NCBI GenBank assembly: GCA_002352215.1
Contig: DEIB01000011.1
Location: 24,128 to 88,127, forward strand
DNA length: 64,000 nt
Direction: 5' to 3'
DNA from: Chthonomonas sp. UBA2785
GTDB lineage: Bacteria > Armatimonadota > Fimbriimonadia > Fimbriimonadales > Fimbriimonadaceae
Position numbers and translations under genes: made by a program. Positions 15,882 to 24,514 of this stretch are shown one piece after another (the first letter of the stretch is position 1; each line of letters starts with the position of its first letter). Below the pieces are notes generated by a model. It was given only the letters and a program-made list of their open reading frames with translations, had not been told where the DNA came from and ran no database searches.

Positions 15882-17153
15882 ATGTCAATGAATGTCTTAA
15901 AAATTGATGGTGGCGCGCCGCTCGTCGGGAGCGTGGCAGTGGGCGGAAGCAAGAATGCTTCCCTGGCGATTTTGGCGAGCTTGCCGTTGATTGACGGCGT
16001 CACGGAACTTGCGAATCTCCCGAACATCAGCGATGTCCGCACCAAGTTGGAACTCCTGCGCGAGTTCGGCGCGGAAGTCTCGTGGAATGGCAGCACCTGC
16101 ACCATCGACACCCGCAACCTGCATTACTTTGAGCCTAGCGACGCCCACGTGCGCCGCATTCGCACATCCTTCTATCTCCTTGGCCCGCTTCTAGCCCGCT
16201 TCGGTAAAGCGCGCCTGCCCAAGCCGGGTGGGTGTGATATCGGCGACCGCAAAGTGGACTTCCACCTCAAGGCCCTTGCTTTGATGGGGGCCCCCGTAGA
16301 TACCGATAGTGGTGCCTACGCCGCCGCCAGCGATAGCATGCACGGCGAGTACATCTATCTCGATTTCCCGAGCGCCGGGGCCACCCAGCACCTGATGGCC
16401 ACCGCGTGCCGAACCCCTGGCCAAACGGTGATTGACAACGCGGCCATGGAGCCCGAAGTCACGCAGCTTGCTGCTTTCTTGCAGGGTGCGGGCGCCCGGA
16501 TTGAAGGCGCGGGCACCAACAAGATCACCGTGACCGGCGTGGACCATATGGGCGACAACCGCTTCCGAATCCCGGCCGACCGCATCCAAGTGGGCACCTA
16601 TTTGCTAGCGGGCGCGATCACCAAAGGCCGCGTGACCTGCACCGATATCCTGCCGGAATACCAAGCAGCTTTGGTGACCAAGCTCAAGGAAATGGGCGCG
16701 GACGTGGAAGTGGGCAACGACTTCGTCACCGTGGGCGCGACGGGCCGGCTCGGCCCCGCCAAGGTCGTGACGATGCCGTATCCGGGCTTTGCCACCGACA
16801 TGCAGCAGACCATGGTGGCGGTGATGGCCCTGGCCGACGGCACCAGCGAAGTGGATGAAACGATTTACGAGCGCCGCACCGGCCACATCAACCAACTGAA
16901 CCGCATGGGCGCCGACCTGAGCTCGGCGGGAAGCAAGACGATCATCAAGGGCGTGGAGCGACTCCAAGGGACGGCTGTCGAGGCCAGTGACCTGCGCGCG
17001 GGCGCGGCCCTCGTTTTGGCCGGCCTGGCCGCCGAAGGGACCACGCAAGTGCACAATGTTCACTACATTGACCGGGGCTATGAGGACTTTGAAGCAACCC
17101 TCAATAGTCTGGGGGCGTCAGTAGAGAGGCTGTCGGACACGGCGACCGTCTAG
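15882..17153 (+). CDS. murA: UDP-N-acetylglucosamine 1-carboxyvinyltransferase MurA
   Basis: A complete EPSP-synthase-fold protein of 423 residues. It opens with IDGGAPLVGSVAVGGSKNASLA, the Lys-Asn substrate-binding signature. The active-site loop PKPGGCDIGDRKVDFH retains the catalytic Cys that fosfomycin modifies. Late in the protein is GVERLQGTAVEASDLRAGAA. It transfers enolpyruvate from PEP to UDP-GlcNAc, the first committed step of peptidoglycan synthesis, in the cytoplasm. mreB follows after 27 bases. A possible -10 element (TACGAT) lies about 30 bases upstream. Confidence 0.96.
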   Translation: MSMNVLKIDGGAPLVGSVAVGGSKNASLAILASLPLIDGVTELANLPNISDVRTKLELLREFGAEVSWNGSTCTIDTRNLHYFEPSDAHVRRIRTSFYLLGPLLARFGKARLPKPGGCDIGDRKVDFHLKALALMGAPVDTDSGAYAAASDSMHGEYIYLDFPSAGATQHLMATACRTPGQTVIDNAAMEPEVTQLAAFLQGAGARIEGAGTNKITVTGVDHMGDNRFRIPADRIQVGTYLLAGAITKGRVTCTDILPEYQAALVTKLKEMGADVEVGNDFVTVGATGRLGPAKVVTMPYPGFATDMQQTMVAVMALADGTSEVDETIYERRTGHINQLNRMGADLSSAGSKTIIKGVERLQGTAVEASDLRAGAALVLAGLAAEGTTQVHNVHYIDRGYEDFEATLNSLGASVERLSDTATV

Positions 17154-17180
17154 GCGCATGTCACAATAGCAGTTCCCACC

Positions 17181-18194
17181 TTGAAATTTGCTGCTGAAAT
17201 CGGAATTGACCTCGGTACGGCCAACCTGCTCGTTTACCGCCGAGGGAAGGGCATTGTCCTGAATGAACCCACCGTGGTGGCCATTTCGACAAACTCTAAA
17301 ACGGTACTGGCCGTAGGGAACGAAGCCCGCGAGATGCTGGGCAAGACGCCCGGCAATATCCAGGCCGTGCGCCCGATGAAGGATGGGGTCATTGCGGACT
17401 ACACCGTCACCATGAAGATGATGGAGCACATCCGCAAGAAGGTGGTGGGGGGCTGGCAGATGTTCCCGCCGACCGCCCTGATTTGCGTGCCCAGCGGGGT
17501 CACCAACGTGGAGCGCCGCGCCGTGTGCAAGGCCGCGCGCGAGGCCGGTTTTGGCCGTGCGATGACGATTGAAGAGCCCATGGCCGCCGCCATTGGGTGC
17601 GGTTTGCCCATTGCGAACCCCGGCGGCAACATGATCGTGGACATCGGCGGGGGTACCACCGACATCGCGGTGATTAGCCTCGGGGGCATCGTGCTGAGCC
17701 AAAGCCTGCGGGTGGGCGGCAACAAGCTGGACGACGCCATCGTTCGGCACATCAAGAACACGTACAACTTGCTGATCGGCGACGCCACGGCTGAAGAGAT
17801 CAAGATGCGGATTGGCACCGCCTATCCCATTGATCCCGAGCTGACCATGAACGTGCGAGGCCGCGACTTGGTGGCGGGCCTGCCGCGCACGCTGGAAGTC
17901 TCGAGCGAAGAAGTGCGGGAAGCCTTGAGCGAACCCGTGCGGCTGATTGCCGAGAAGGTGTGTGCGGTGCTAGAAGATACGCCGCCGGAGCTTTCGAGCG
18001 ACATCATCGAGCGGGGGATAACCCTGACCGGGGGCGGGGCTTTGCTTCGCGGCCTTGATCAGCTTTTGCAGCGGGTGACGGATGTGCCCGTGAAGGTGGC
18101 GGAAAATGCGCTGAACAGCGTGGCCATTGGTTGTGGACGCGCTTTGGAAGAATTGGACGCCATTGAGAAGTCAGCGGCCGTAAGTTACGAGTGA
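17181..18194 (+). CDS. mreB: Rod-shape determining actin homologue MreB
   Basis: The 337-residue protein has the actin-like ATPase signatures IGIDLGTANLLVY (phosphate 1), VDIGGGTTDIAVI (phosphate 2) and LTGGGALLRGLDQLL (adenosine). It polymerises on the inner membrane to guide elongasome wall synthesis. The start is TTG at 17181 with no better in-frame codon. It lies just downstream of murA, which fits a wall-growth locus. No mreC or mreD follows. The gene is coupled instead to a secreted protein of unknown role. Confidence 0.95.
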   Translation: MKFAAEIGIDLGTANLLVYRRGKGIVLNEPTVVAISTNSKTVLAVGNEAREMLGKTPGNIQAVRPMKDGVIADYTVTMKMMEHIRKKVVGGWQMFPPTALICVPSGVTNVERRAVCKAAREAGFGRAMTIEEPMAAAIGCGLPIANPGGNMIVDIGGGTTDIAVISLGGIVLSQSLRVGGNKLDDAIVRHIKNTYNLLIGDATAEEIKMRIGTAYPIDPELTMNVRGRDLVAGLPRTLEVSSEEVREALSEPVRLIAEKVCAVLEDTPPELSSDIIERGITLTGGGALLRGLDQLLQRVTDVPVKVAENALNSVAIGCGRALEELDAIEKSAAVSYE

Positions 18195-18685
18195 TGCGCA
18201 CGGTTTCGCTGGCAGTTTTGGTGTTGGTGAGTGGTGTTGCCACTGCGGCACCCCTGCGCCACGATGCCATGACCCAGGTGATGAACCGAGTGGACAAAGC
18301 TGTTCGGGTGGTGCTGAAGGTGGAAGGGGCTGCTCTGAATCGCACAGGCCAAGCCCGTCCCGCGACCCGCGCGGAGATGGTCGCCGAATTTGACCGCATT
18401 ATGACCATGGCGCGCCCCCGGTTCCGCGGGCGACCGATCCGGCAAGTGGTGGACCAGCCACTCATTGACAGCCGCAACCCTTCGCCCGAAACCCGCGCCC
18501 AACTCAAGCGATTGATCGAGTGGGGGTTTGTCGGCCCGGTGTCGCCGCTGGCCACCGACCCCACTCAAACCCTCACGCCGCAACAGTTTGGCGACGCGCT
18601 CGGCTACTTCATGTCCCGGCTGGCGGACGTGACGCACACCTACGACCCGCGTTTTTCCCCGGCCAATTTGTCCAACGACGACTAA
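18194..18685 (+). CDS. Secreted protein with a possible SLH-like segment
   Basis: The ATG at 18194 overlaps the mreB stop (TGATG). An amino signal peptide, MRTVSLAVLVLVSGVATAA, is followed by about 140 soluble residues. The stretch near residues 95-135, LKRLIEWGFVGPVSP then LTPQQFGDALGYFMSRL, resembles a single degenerate S-layer-homology motif. This is a weak match made by eye. No enzymatic motif is visible. Coupling to mreB suggests a job at the cell wall, but that is inference. Confidence 0.75.
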   Translation: MRTVSLAVLVLVSGVATAAPLRHDAMTQVMNRVDKAVRVVLKVEGAALNRTGQARPATRAEMVAEFDRIMTMARPRFRGRPIRQVVDQPLIDSRNPSPETRAQLKRLIEWGFVGPVSPLATDPTQTLTPQQFGDALGYFMSRLADVTHTYDPRFSPANLSNDD

Positions 18686-18700
18686 GTTCAAGCGACCGTT

Positions 18701-20212
18701 GTGCCGACAATTTCGTTGTTGGCCGAATCATCTTCCCGAACGCCGGACCCTTTGTGGTCGCTCTTTGATCTCAGCGCTCTGCCGACGCTGGGCTTGCAGG
18801 CATTTTTGGGGACCACCTTGGAACGGGTGGCGGTGGTATTCGAAGCCAGCGGCGCGACGATTTTCTTGGACAACGGAGACGGGGTGTTTGGCTTGGTGGC
18901 CAAGACCGGTTCCCTGGCTCAGATTCCGCTCGGTGCGGTGATTGAAGTGGACTTCGGTCTGGCCGGACACGCTCTCGCAACCCGCAAATCGCTAATCGTA
19001 GATGACAGCGTGGCCGAAAATGTCGCTGGCCGTCATCGGGCCGATGTCAACAGCGCCTTGATCGTGCCCTTGATGAACGGGGACGAAGCCGTGGGCGTGC
19101 TGAACCTTTCCCGGAGTACCGAGGAGTCCGCATTTGGCGCCGAGGACCTCGCCAAGGCCGAAGCCGTGGCGCACACCATTGCCCTAGCGATTACCAATGC
19201 TAAGCTGGTGGCACAAACCCAAGCGGCTTTGCAAGAAGCGCAGAACCGCCACGAAACCCTGCGTGGGGTGCTGGATAGCGTGGGCAGCGCGGTGATGGTG
19301 ATTGACCGCGACAACCAGATTCTGGACCGGAACAAGCGCTCCGATGAGATGCTGGCCAGCGTGGCCAAGACCGAAGACTTTAAGGAAGCGGTGCAGCAAA
19401 TGACGTCGCTGAGCCGCCAAGGCGAAACGCTCCGCACGGCTAAGGTTTATGATAGCCGGAGCGACCGAACCTGGACAATGCACGCGGTGCCTTTGAGTGA
19501 TGGCAGCACGGTGCTGACCATCGAAGAGATCACGGATTTTGTGCGCTCGCAGTCGGAAATCGGTCGAGTGCGCCGTCTCGCCGAGATTGGCCAAATGACA
19601 GCGGCCATTGCCCACGAGATTCGCAACCCACTCACGGGCATCCGCTCGGCGGGGCAGATGATTCAATCCAGCCCGGATTTGGCCGAAGAACTTGGCGCGG
19701 TCGTGATGGAAGAAGCTGAGCGTCTGAATAAGCTCTGCGATAATTTCTTGGACTTTGCGCGGCCGGTACACTTGGAAGTACGCCCGGCCAGCCTCGTCGC
19801 CATTGCCCAGCGGGTGGAGAGACTGGAGGCTCCCAGCTTTGCCGAAGAAGGCAAGCACCTGGTGTTCCGCTACGAAGGTGAAACGCCGCTCATCCTGCTG
19901 GATGACCACCGGGTGGAGCAGGTGATGCTGAACCTGGTGCGCAATGCCCGCGAGGCCAGCGCCCCGGACCAGTTTGTGGAGGTCATCATCCGATCAACCG
20001 GCTTCTCCGTGGCTGACCACGGCGTGGGGATGACCAGCGAACAGCAAAGCATGTTGTTCTCGCCGTTCTTCACCACCAAACCCCACGGCACCGGCCTGGG
20101 ATTGACCAATGTTCGAAAGATTGTGGACGCGCACGGAGGCACATTGAGTGTGAAGAGCGCGCCGGGCGAGGGCACCGCTTTTGAAGTGTCGTTTTCTAGG
20201 AGATCCGCGTGA
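18701..20212 (+). CDS. GAF-PAS sensor histidine kinase (NtrB-type)
   Basis: A soluble 503-residue kinase without membrane segments. A GAF domain covers roughly residues 30-165 and a PAS-like domain 185-280. The HisKA domain has AAIAHEIRNPLTGIRSAGQ with the phospho-acceptor His near residue 303. The HATPase domain has an N box LNLVRNAREA near 410 and a G box GTGLGLTNVRKI. The closest layout is NtrB/AtoS-type kinases that phosphorylate sigma-54 activators. The next gene, which overlaps its stop (GTGA), is such a protein. The start is GTG. Confidence 0.92.
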   Translation: MPTISLLAESSSRTPDPLWSLFDLSALPTLGLQAFLGTTLERVAVVFEASGATIFLDNGDGVFGLVAKTGSLAQIPLGAVIEVDFGLAGHALATRKSLIVDDSVAENVAGRHRADVNSALIVPLMNGDEAVGVLNLSRSTEESAFGAEDLAKAEAVAHTIALAITNAKLVAQTQAALQEAQNRHETLRGVLDSVGSAVMVIDRDNQILDRNKRSDEMLASVAKTEDFKEAVQQMTSLSRQGETLRTAKVYDSRSDRTWTMHAVPLSDGSTVLTIEEITDFVRSQSEIGRVRRLAEIGQMTAAIAHEIRNPLTGIRSAGQMIQSSPDLAEELGAVVMEEAERLNKLCDNFLDFARPVHLEVRPASLVAIAQRVERLEAPSFAEEGKHLVFRYEGETPLILLDDHRVEQVMLNLVRNAREASAPDQFVEVIIRSTGFSVADHGVGMTSEQQSMLFSPFFTTKPHGTGLGLTNVRKIVDAHGGTLSVKSAPGEGTAFEVSFSRRSA

Positions 20213-21408
20213 GCAAAAAGAAGATTCTGATCGTTGACGATGAAGCCAATATCCGGCGCATCCTGCAAGTGGCGTTCGACCGCGAAGGTTGGTCGGCGGT
20301 GCTGGCAGAAAACGGTCACGAAGCGCTCCAAGTGCTCAAATCGGGTCGCGTCGATGCCGTGCTGACCGACGTCACGATGCCGGGCATGAGCGGTTACCAA
20401 CTCCAAGAAGCCATTGCCGCCGACTGGCCGGAGATCCCGGTGGTCATCATGACGGCCTACGGCACGATTCCGCAGGCCGTGAGTGCCATCCGCAAGGGCG
20501 CGTTTGAATACGTGACCAAGCCCTTCGATTTGGACGCCATTAAACGGGTAATGCAGAGTGCGCTGGAAGCCAGCCAGAACCCGGCCCCGGCCCGTTCCGC
20601 CGCTAAGCCCAAGGCCAGCACTCGTGCGGGATTGACGGCCGCCCCGGACTTCATCTTCCGCTCGGACGTGATGAAGGAGATTTACGAAACGATTGAGCAG
20701 GTGGCCGATAGCCGCGCCACGGTGCTCGTCACCGGCGAGAGCGGCACCGGTAAAGAGGTGGTGGCCAAGCTGCTGCACGCCTTGAGCCCCCGCGCCGAGC
20801 AGCCCTTTGTCGCGGTCAGTTGCGCGGCCCTGCCGGACACCCTGCTGGAAGCCGAACTCTTTGGCCATGAGAAGGGTGCCTTCACGGGCGCGGACCAGGC
20901 CAAGGCTGGGCGATTTGAACTCGCCAACCAGGGCACGTTGTTCCTGGATGAGATCGGCGATATCCCGATGATGACGCAGATCAAGCTTCTGCGCGTGTTG
21001 CAAGAACGAGAGTTTGAGCGCCTGGGCAGCACGGCCCCCACCCGGGTGGATGTGCGCCTGGTGACGGCCACCAACCGCAACCTGCAAGCCATGGTGGACA
21101 TGGGCGAGTTCCGCCTGGACCTGATGTATCGCCTTCGCGTGGTGGAGATCGCCATGCCGGCCCTGCGCGAGCGGCCCGAGGACATTGAGCCGTTGGCTCA
21201 GCATTTCTTGGCGCGGCACTGCGAGTTGAACGGTCGCCACCTGGAGACCATCGCCCCGGATGCGTTGCGGGCCCTGGAAGCCTACGCCTGGCCGGGCAAC
21301 ATCCGCGAGCTTGAGAACACGCTGGAATCGGCGGTGGTACGGGCCGGAAGGAACGATACAGCCCTCGAACTCAAGCATCTGCCGGGCAACATGCTCTCCG
21401 CCGCCTAA
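20209..21408 (+). CDS. Sigma-54-dependent response regulator without a DNA-binding domain
   Basis: A receiver domain (KKILIVDDEANIRRIL, phospho-acceptor Asp near residue 54 in LTDVTMPG) is joined to a sigma-54 AAA+ domain. The AAA+ domain has Walker A GESGTGKE near 177, the sigma-54-contacting GAFTGA near 225, Walker B LFLDEIGD and WPGNIRELENTLE. The protein stops 23 residues after NTLE, at LKHLPGNMLSAA, so the usual carboxyl Fis-type helix-turn-helix is missing. It should therefore activate sigma-54 promoters from solution or through a partner, as known for FlgR and CtcC. Its kinase gene overlaps the start. Confidence 0.93.
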   Translation: MSKKKILIVDDEANIRRILQVAFDREGWSAVLAENGHEALQVLKSGRVDAVLTDVTMPGMSGYQLQEAIAADWPEIPVVIMTAYGTIPQAVSAIRKGAFEYVTKPFDLDAIKRVMQSALEASQNPAPARSAAKPKASTRAGLTAAPDFIFRSDVMKEIYETIEQVADSRATVLVTGESGTGKEVVAKLLHALSPRAEQPFVAVSCAALPDTLLEAELFGHEKGAFTGADQAKAGRFELANQGTLFLDEIGDIPMMTQIKLLRVLQEREFERLGSTAPTRVDVRLVTATNRNLQAMVDMGEFRLDLMYRLRVVEIAMPALRERPEDIEPLAQHFLARHCELNGRHLETIAPDALRALEAYAWPGNIRELENTLESAVVRAGRNDTALELKHLPGNMLSAA

Positions 21409-21426
21409 AACGCAAGATTAGGGCCG

Positions 21427-21462
21427 GGGCCGAATGGCATTTTGCCCCGAAGGATTCGGCCC
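21427..21462 (+). other. Structured leader upstream of ahcY
   Basis: GGGCCGAAT at 21427-21435 pairs perfectly with ATTCGGCCC at 21454-21462. Inside it a smaller hairpin, GGCA-TTT-TGCC, can form. The element ends 24 bases before the ahcY ATG and has no T run. It could be the end of the previous unit or a leader element of ahcY. It does not fit the SAH riboswitch pattern as I know it. Confidence 0.4.
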
Positions 21463-21486
21463 AAACATCCCCATAATAAGGCTAGG

Positions 21487-22758
21487 ATGGAGACGACTAC
21501 CGTGGCTTCGCACATTGCCGATGCCAATCTGGCCGACGCCGGACGTAACCGAATTGAATGGGCCGAGCGCGACATGCCGGTCCTGCGAGCCATTCGCGAA
21601 CGATTTGCCAAGGAAAAGCCGCTGGCGGGCCAGCGCATCACGGCGTGTCTGCACGTCACCACCGAAACGGCCAACCTGATGCGCACGCTGAAGGAAGGCG
21701 GCGCCGAAGTCGCTCTATGCGCCAGCAACCCTCTGAGCACCCAAGATGACACGGCCGCGGCCCTGGTGCACCACTACGGCATCAGCACCTTTGCCATTAA
21801 GGGCGAAGACCACGAAACGTATTACCGCCACATCCACCAGGCGCTGGATATTCGCCCGACCCTGACGATGGACGACGGCGCGGACACGGTCGGCCTCATC
21901 CACAACGATCGCCGCGACCTGATGGAGACCATCATTGGCGGCACCGAAGAAACCACGACCGGCGTCATCCGACTCCGCGCGATGGCCAACGAGGGCGTGC
22001 TGGGCTACCCGATTGTGGCTGTGAACGACGCGCTGACCAAGCACCTTTTTGACAACCGCTACGGCACGGGCCAGAGCACCCTGGACGGCATCCTGCGCTG
22101 CACCAACATGCTGCTGAGCGGCCGCGTGGTGGTGGTGGCCGGCTACGGCTGGTGTGGTCGCGGCGTGGCGTCGCGCGCCCGGGGCATGGGCGCCCGCGTG
22201 GTCGTCACCGAGATTGACCCGACCAAGGCGATTGAAGCCGTGATGGACGGTTTTGAAGTGATGCCGATGGAAGCGGCGGCTCCGATCGGTGACCTCTTCA
22301 TCACCGTCACGGGCAATAAGCACGTGCTGGATGATCGCCACTTCAAGGTCATCAAGGATGGTGCAGTGGTGTGCAACAGCGGCCACTTTAACGTCGAAAT
22401 CAACATCCCGGCGCTGGATGCGCTCTCCAAGGCGCGCCTCGAAGTGCGCCCGTTTGTGGAAGAGTTCACTCGGCACGATGGCAGCAAGGTTTATCTCCTG
22501 GCCGATGGCCGATTGATCAACCTGGCGGCCGCCGAAGGCCACCCGGCCAGCGTGATGGACATGAGCTTTGCCAACCAGGCCCTGTGCGCCGAATACATGG
22601 TGGCCAACGCCGCCAACATGGGCAAGGATGTCTACAGCGTGCCGGACGACATTGACAAGAACGTCGCCCGCCTGAAGCTGGCGACCATGGGAGCCAACAT
22701 TGACGTGCTGACCCCCGAGCAAGAGCAGTACCTGGCAAGCTGGCAAGAAGGAACCTAA
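21487..22758 (+). CDS. ahcY: Adenosylhomocysteinase
   Basis: A 423-residue S-adenosyl-L-homocysteine hydrolase. Visible motifs include CLHVTTETANLMRTL, the NAD-binding VVVAGYGWCGRGVAS, and the carboxyl GHPASVMDMSFANQAL. It splits SAH into adenosine and homocysteine, keeping methylation reactions running. The ATG at 21487 fits the family amino end (IADANLADAGRNRIEWAERDMPVL). CATAAT lies nine bases upstream, and no ribosome site is evident. A strong terminator follows the stop. Confidence 0.96.
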   Translation: METTTVASHIADANLADAGRNRIEWAERDMPVLRAIRERFAKEKPLAGQRITACLHVTTETANLMRTLKEGGAEVALCASNPLSTQDDTAAALVHHYGISTFAIKGEDHETYYRHIHQALDIRPTLTMDDGADTVGLIHNDRRDLMETIIGGTEETTTGVIRLRAMANEGVLGYPIVAVNDALTKHLFDNRYGTGQSTLDGILRCTNMLLSGRVVVVAGYGWCGRGVASRARGMGARVVVTEIDPTKAIEAVMDGFEVMPMEAAAPIGDLFITVTGNKHVLDDRHFKVIKDGAVVCNSGHFNVEINIPALDALSKARLEVRPFVEEFTRHDGSKVYLLADGRLINLAAAEGHPASVMDMSFANQALCAEYMVANAANMGKDVYSVPDDIDKNVARLKLATMGANIDVLTPEQEQYLASWQEGT

Positions 22759-22782
22759 GCCTGGCTTGATCCCGGCAAAGAA

Positions 22783-22820
22783 AATCCCCTCACCGGCCGC
22801 GGCCGGTGGGGGGATTCTTG
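22783..22820. terminator. Bidirectional terminator between ahcY and the acyl-CoA dehydrogenase
   Basis: A 16-base stem with one mismatch (22783-22798 with 22801-22816) around a two-base turn. T-rich sequence follows on both strands: CTTGTTTT after ahcY, and TTTTCTTT in the opposite direction after the dehydrogenase. It is one of the longest hairpins in the window. Confidence 0.88.
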
Positions 22821-22836
22821 TTTTGCTTACCCGGGG

Positions 22837-24411
22837 TTAGGAGGGTCGGCGCGTTTCGTAGAGGCGGCGGGCCAGGGGTTCGGTGTGGCCGGGGCGCGGG
22901 GCGGGAAGCGCCACCGCCTCGCCCAAAACCCGCTGGGCAAACATTGCCGCCCGGGGCTGCGCCCAGTTCAAGAATCGGTCGTAACACATTTGCCCGTATT
23001 CACCTTCTTGCTGTGCGCGCAGGCGGGCGCTCTGTTCGGCAAAGGTGAGGATGAGAAGGTCGCTGCACGCCCCCAGGATCTCCTGGTTCTTGTCGAACTT
23101 GGCCATCGTGCGGCCCGCGAGCTCAGAAATGAATGAGTCACCGGCGGCGCGAGCCCCGTCGCCGAGCTTGCGCACCAGGCGGTCGGCCAAGAAGATGCGG
23201 TTGATTTCATTAGTGCCCTCGTAGATGCGGCTCACGCGGGCATCACGATAGATGCGGGCTACCGGGAACTCCTCGGTAAATCCATAACCACCGTAGACCT
23301 GGATGCAGTCGTCCACGATGGCAGCTTCGGCTTCGGTGGTGAAAACCTTGCACGCCGAGCACTCAATCGCGTACTCCTCGGCGGCCTTGCGGTTGCCGTC
23401 GGGGGTGCCGCCCATGGTTTCGAACGCGCGGTCTATGTTGGCCCCGGTGCGGTAGAGCATTGCTTCGGCCACAAAATAGAACATCGCCATGTCGGCAAAT
23501 TTCTGCTGGATCAGACCGAATTCGGCGATGGCTTGACCGAATTGCTTGCGATCCTGGGCGTAGCCCGCCGCGTGCATGATGGCCTGGCGCGCCGGGCCCA
23601 TACTCATGGCGCCCAGCTTAAACCGCCCGATGTTGAGGGCATTGAAGGCCACCTGGTGGCCCTTGCCAATCTCGTGGAGCACGTTCGCGGCGGGGACCTC
23701 GGCGTTCTCCAAAATCACGCGGGCGGTGCTACTGCCCTTGAGGCCCATCTTGTGCTCCTCGCGGCTGATGGAGACGCCCGGCATGGATTTCTCGACCAGG
23801 AAGGCGGTGACGTGCTCGCCGTCCACCTTGGCCATCACCAAGAAGAAGTCAGCCCACTGCGCGTTGCTGATCCACATCTTGGTGCCGTTCAGCACGTAGT
23901 GGTCGCCGCGCTTTTCGGCTCGGGTGGTCATGGAGAGGGCGTCCGTGCCGCTATTCGGTTCGCTGAGGCAGTACGCGCCAATCCATTCACCGCTGGTCAG
24001 CCGGGGCAGGTATTGCGCCTTCTGCGCGTCCGTGCCAAAGAGGGTGAGGCCCAGCTGGCTGATGCCGCTGGTGATGCCGTAGGTGACGCTAAACGCGGCA
24101 TCCAGCGACATGAATTCCAAGATGCGCGCTGCGAGGTTCTTGCCTAGGCCGAGCCCACCGTACTGGTCGCTGGCATCAATGCCGCACAGGCCAAGATCGC
24201 CCGCCTTGCGGATGAGGCTCGGCATCAGGCCGGGCTCTTGCTTTTCCAGTCGATCCACCAGCGGCAGCACCTCGTTGAGGCTAAATTGCTCCGCCGTTTC
24301 GATCATCAATCGCTCGTCGCTGCTGGTATCCGCGACGGTTGTAATGCGGGCGGGGGTCGTTCCAAAAAACGAGCCGCCCTGCTCCATCAATCCTTGTTCA
24401 CTGATTGCCAC
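22837..24411 (-). CDS. Acyl-CoA dehydrogenase
   Basis: A 524-residue flavoprotein of the acyl-CoA dehydrogenase family. AYCLSEPNSGTDALSM and WISNAQWADFFLVMAK line the FAD and substrate pocket. The carboxyl part has VYGGYGFTEEFPVARIYRDARV followed by RIYEGTNEINR, where Glu is the expected catalytic base. It introduces a trans-2,3 double bond in acyl-CoA and passes electrons to ETF. About 120 residues follow the EGTNEI motif, a carboxyl extension typical of the longer bacterial group. The GTG start at 24411 has no ribosome site. Confidence 0.93.
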   Translation of the reverse strand: MAISEQGLMEQGGSFFGTTPARITTVADTSSDERLMIETAEQFSLNEVLPLVDRLEKQEPGLMPSLIRKAGDLGLCGIDASDQYGGLGLGKNLAARILEFMSLDAAFSVTYGITSGISQLGLTLFGTDAQKAQYLPRLTSGEWIGAYCLSEPNSGTDALSMTTRAEKRGDHYVLNGTKMWISNAQWADFFLVMAKVDGEHVTAFLVEKSMPGVSISREEHKMGLKGSSTARVILENAEVPAANVLHEIGKGHQVAFNALNIGRFKLGAMSMGPARQAIMHAAGYAQDRKQFGQAIAEFGLIQQKFADMAMFYFVAEAMLYRTGANIDRAFETMGGTPDGNRKAAEEYAIECSACKVFTTEAEAAIVDDCIQVYGGYGFTEEFPVARIYRDARVSRIYEGTNEINRIFLADRLVRKLGDGARAAGDSFISELAGRTMAKFDKNQEILGACSDLLILTFAEQSARLRAQQEGEYGQMCYDRFLNWAQPRAAMFAQRVLGEAVALPAPRPGHTEPLARRLYETRRPS

Positions 24412-24501
24412 TTTGCGTTCCTAAGGGGCGTCTTCGTTGATCACCCCACGTCTGCTGAGAATAGTAGCGCGAAGACGGAACTGATTGTCGGCTCTTTGGT
24501 G

Positions 24502-24507
24502 TAGAGT
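24502..24507 (+). promoter_or_regulatory. Candidate leaderless -10 element (TAGAGT) for the LolA-like gene
   Basis: TAGAGT is followed by seven bases and then the ATG at 24515, without a ribosome site. Confidence 0.55.
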
Positions 24508-24514
24508 AGGACGC

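Noticed and set aside
19870..21378. A 502-codon minus-strand frame opposite the two-component genes
   Set aside because: It lies across two convincing overlapping genes and has composition typical of antisense shadow frames.
21427..21462. ahcY leader considered as an SAH riboswitch
   Set aside because: The characteristic conserved bases and pseudoknot of that riboswitch are not visible. It is kept only as an unexplained hairpin.
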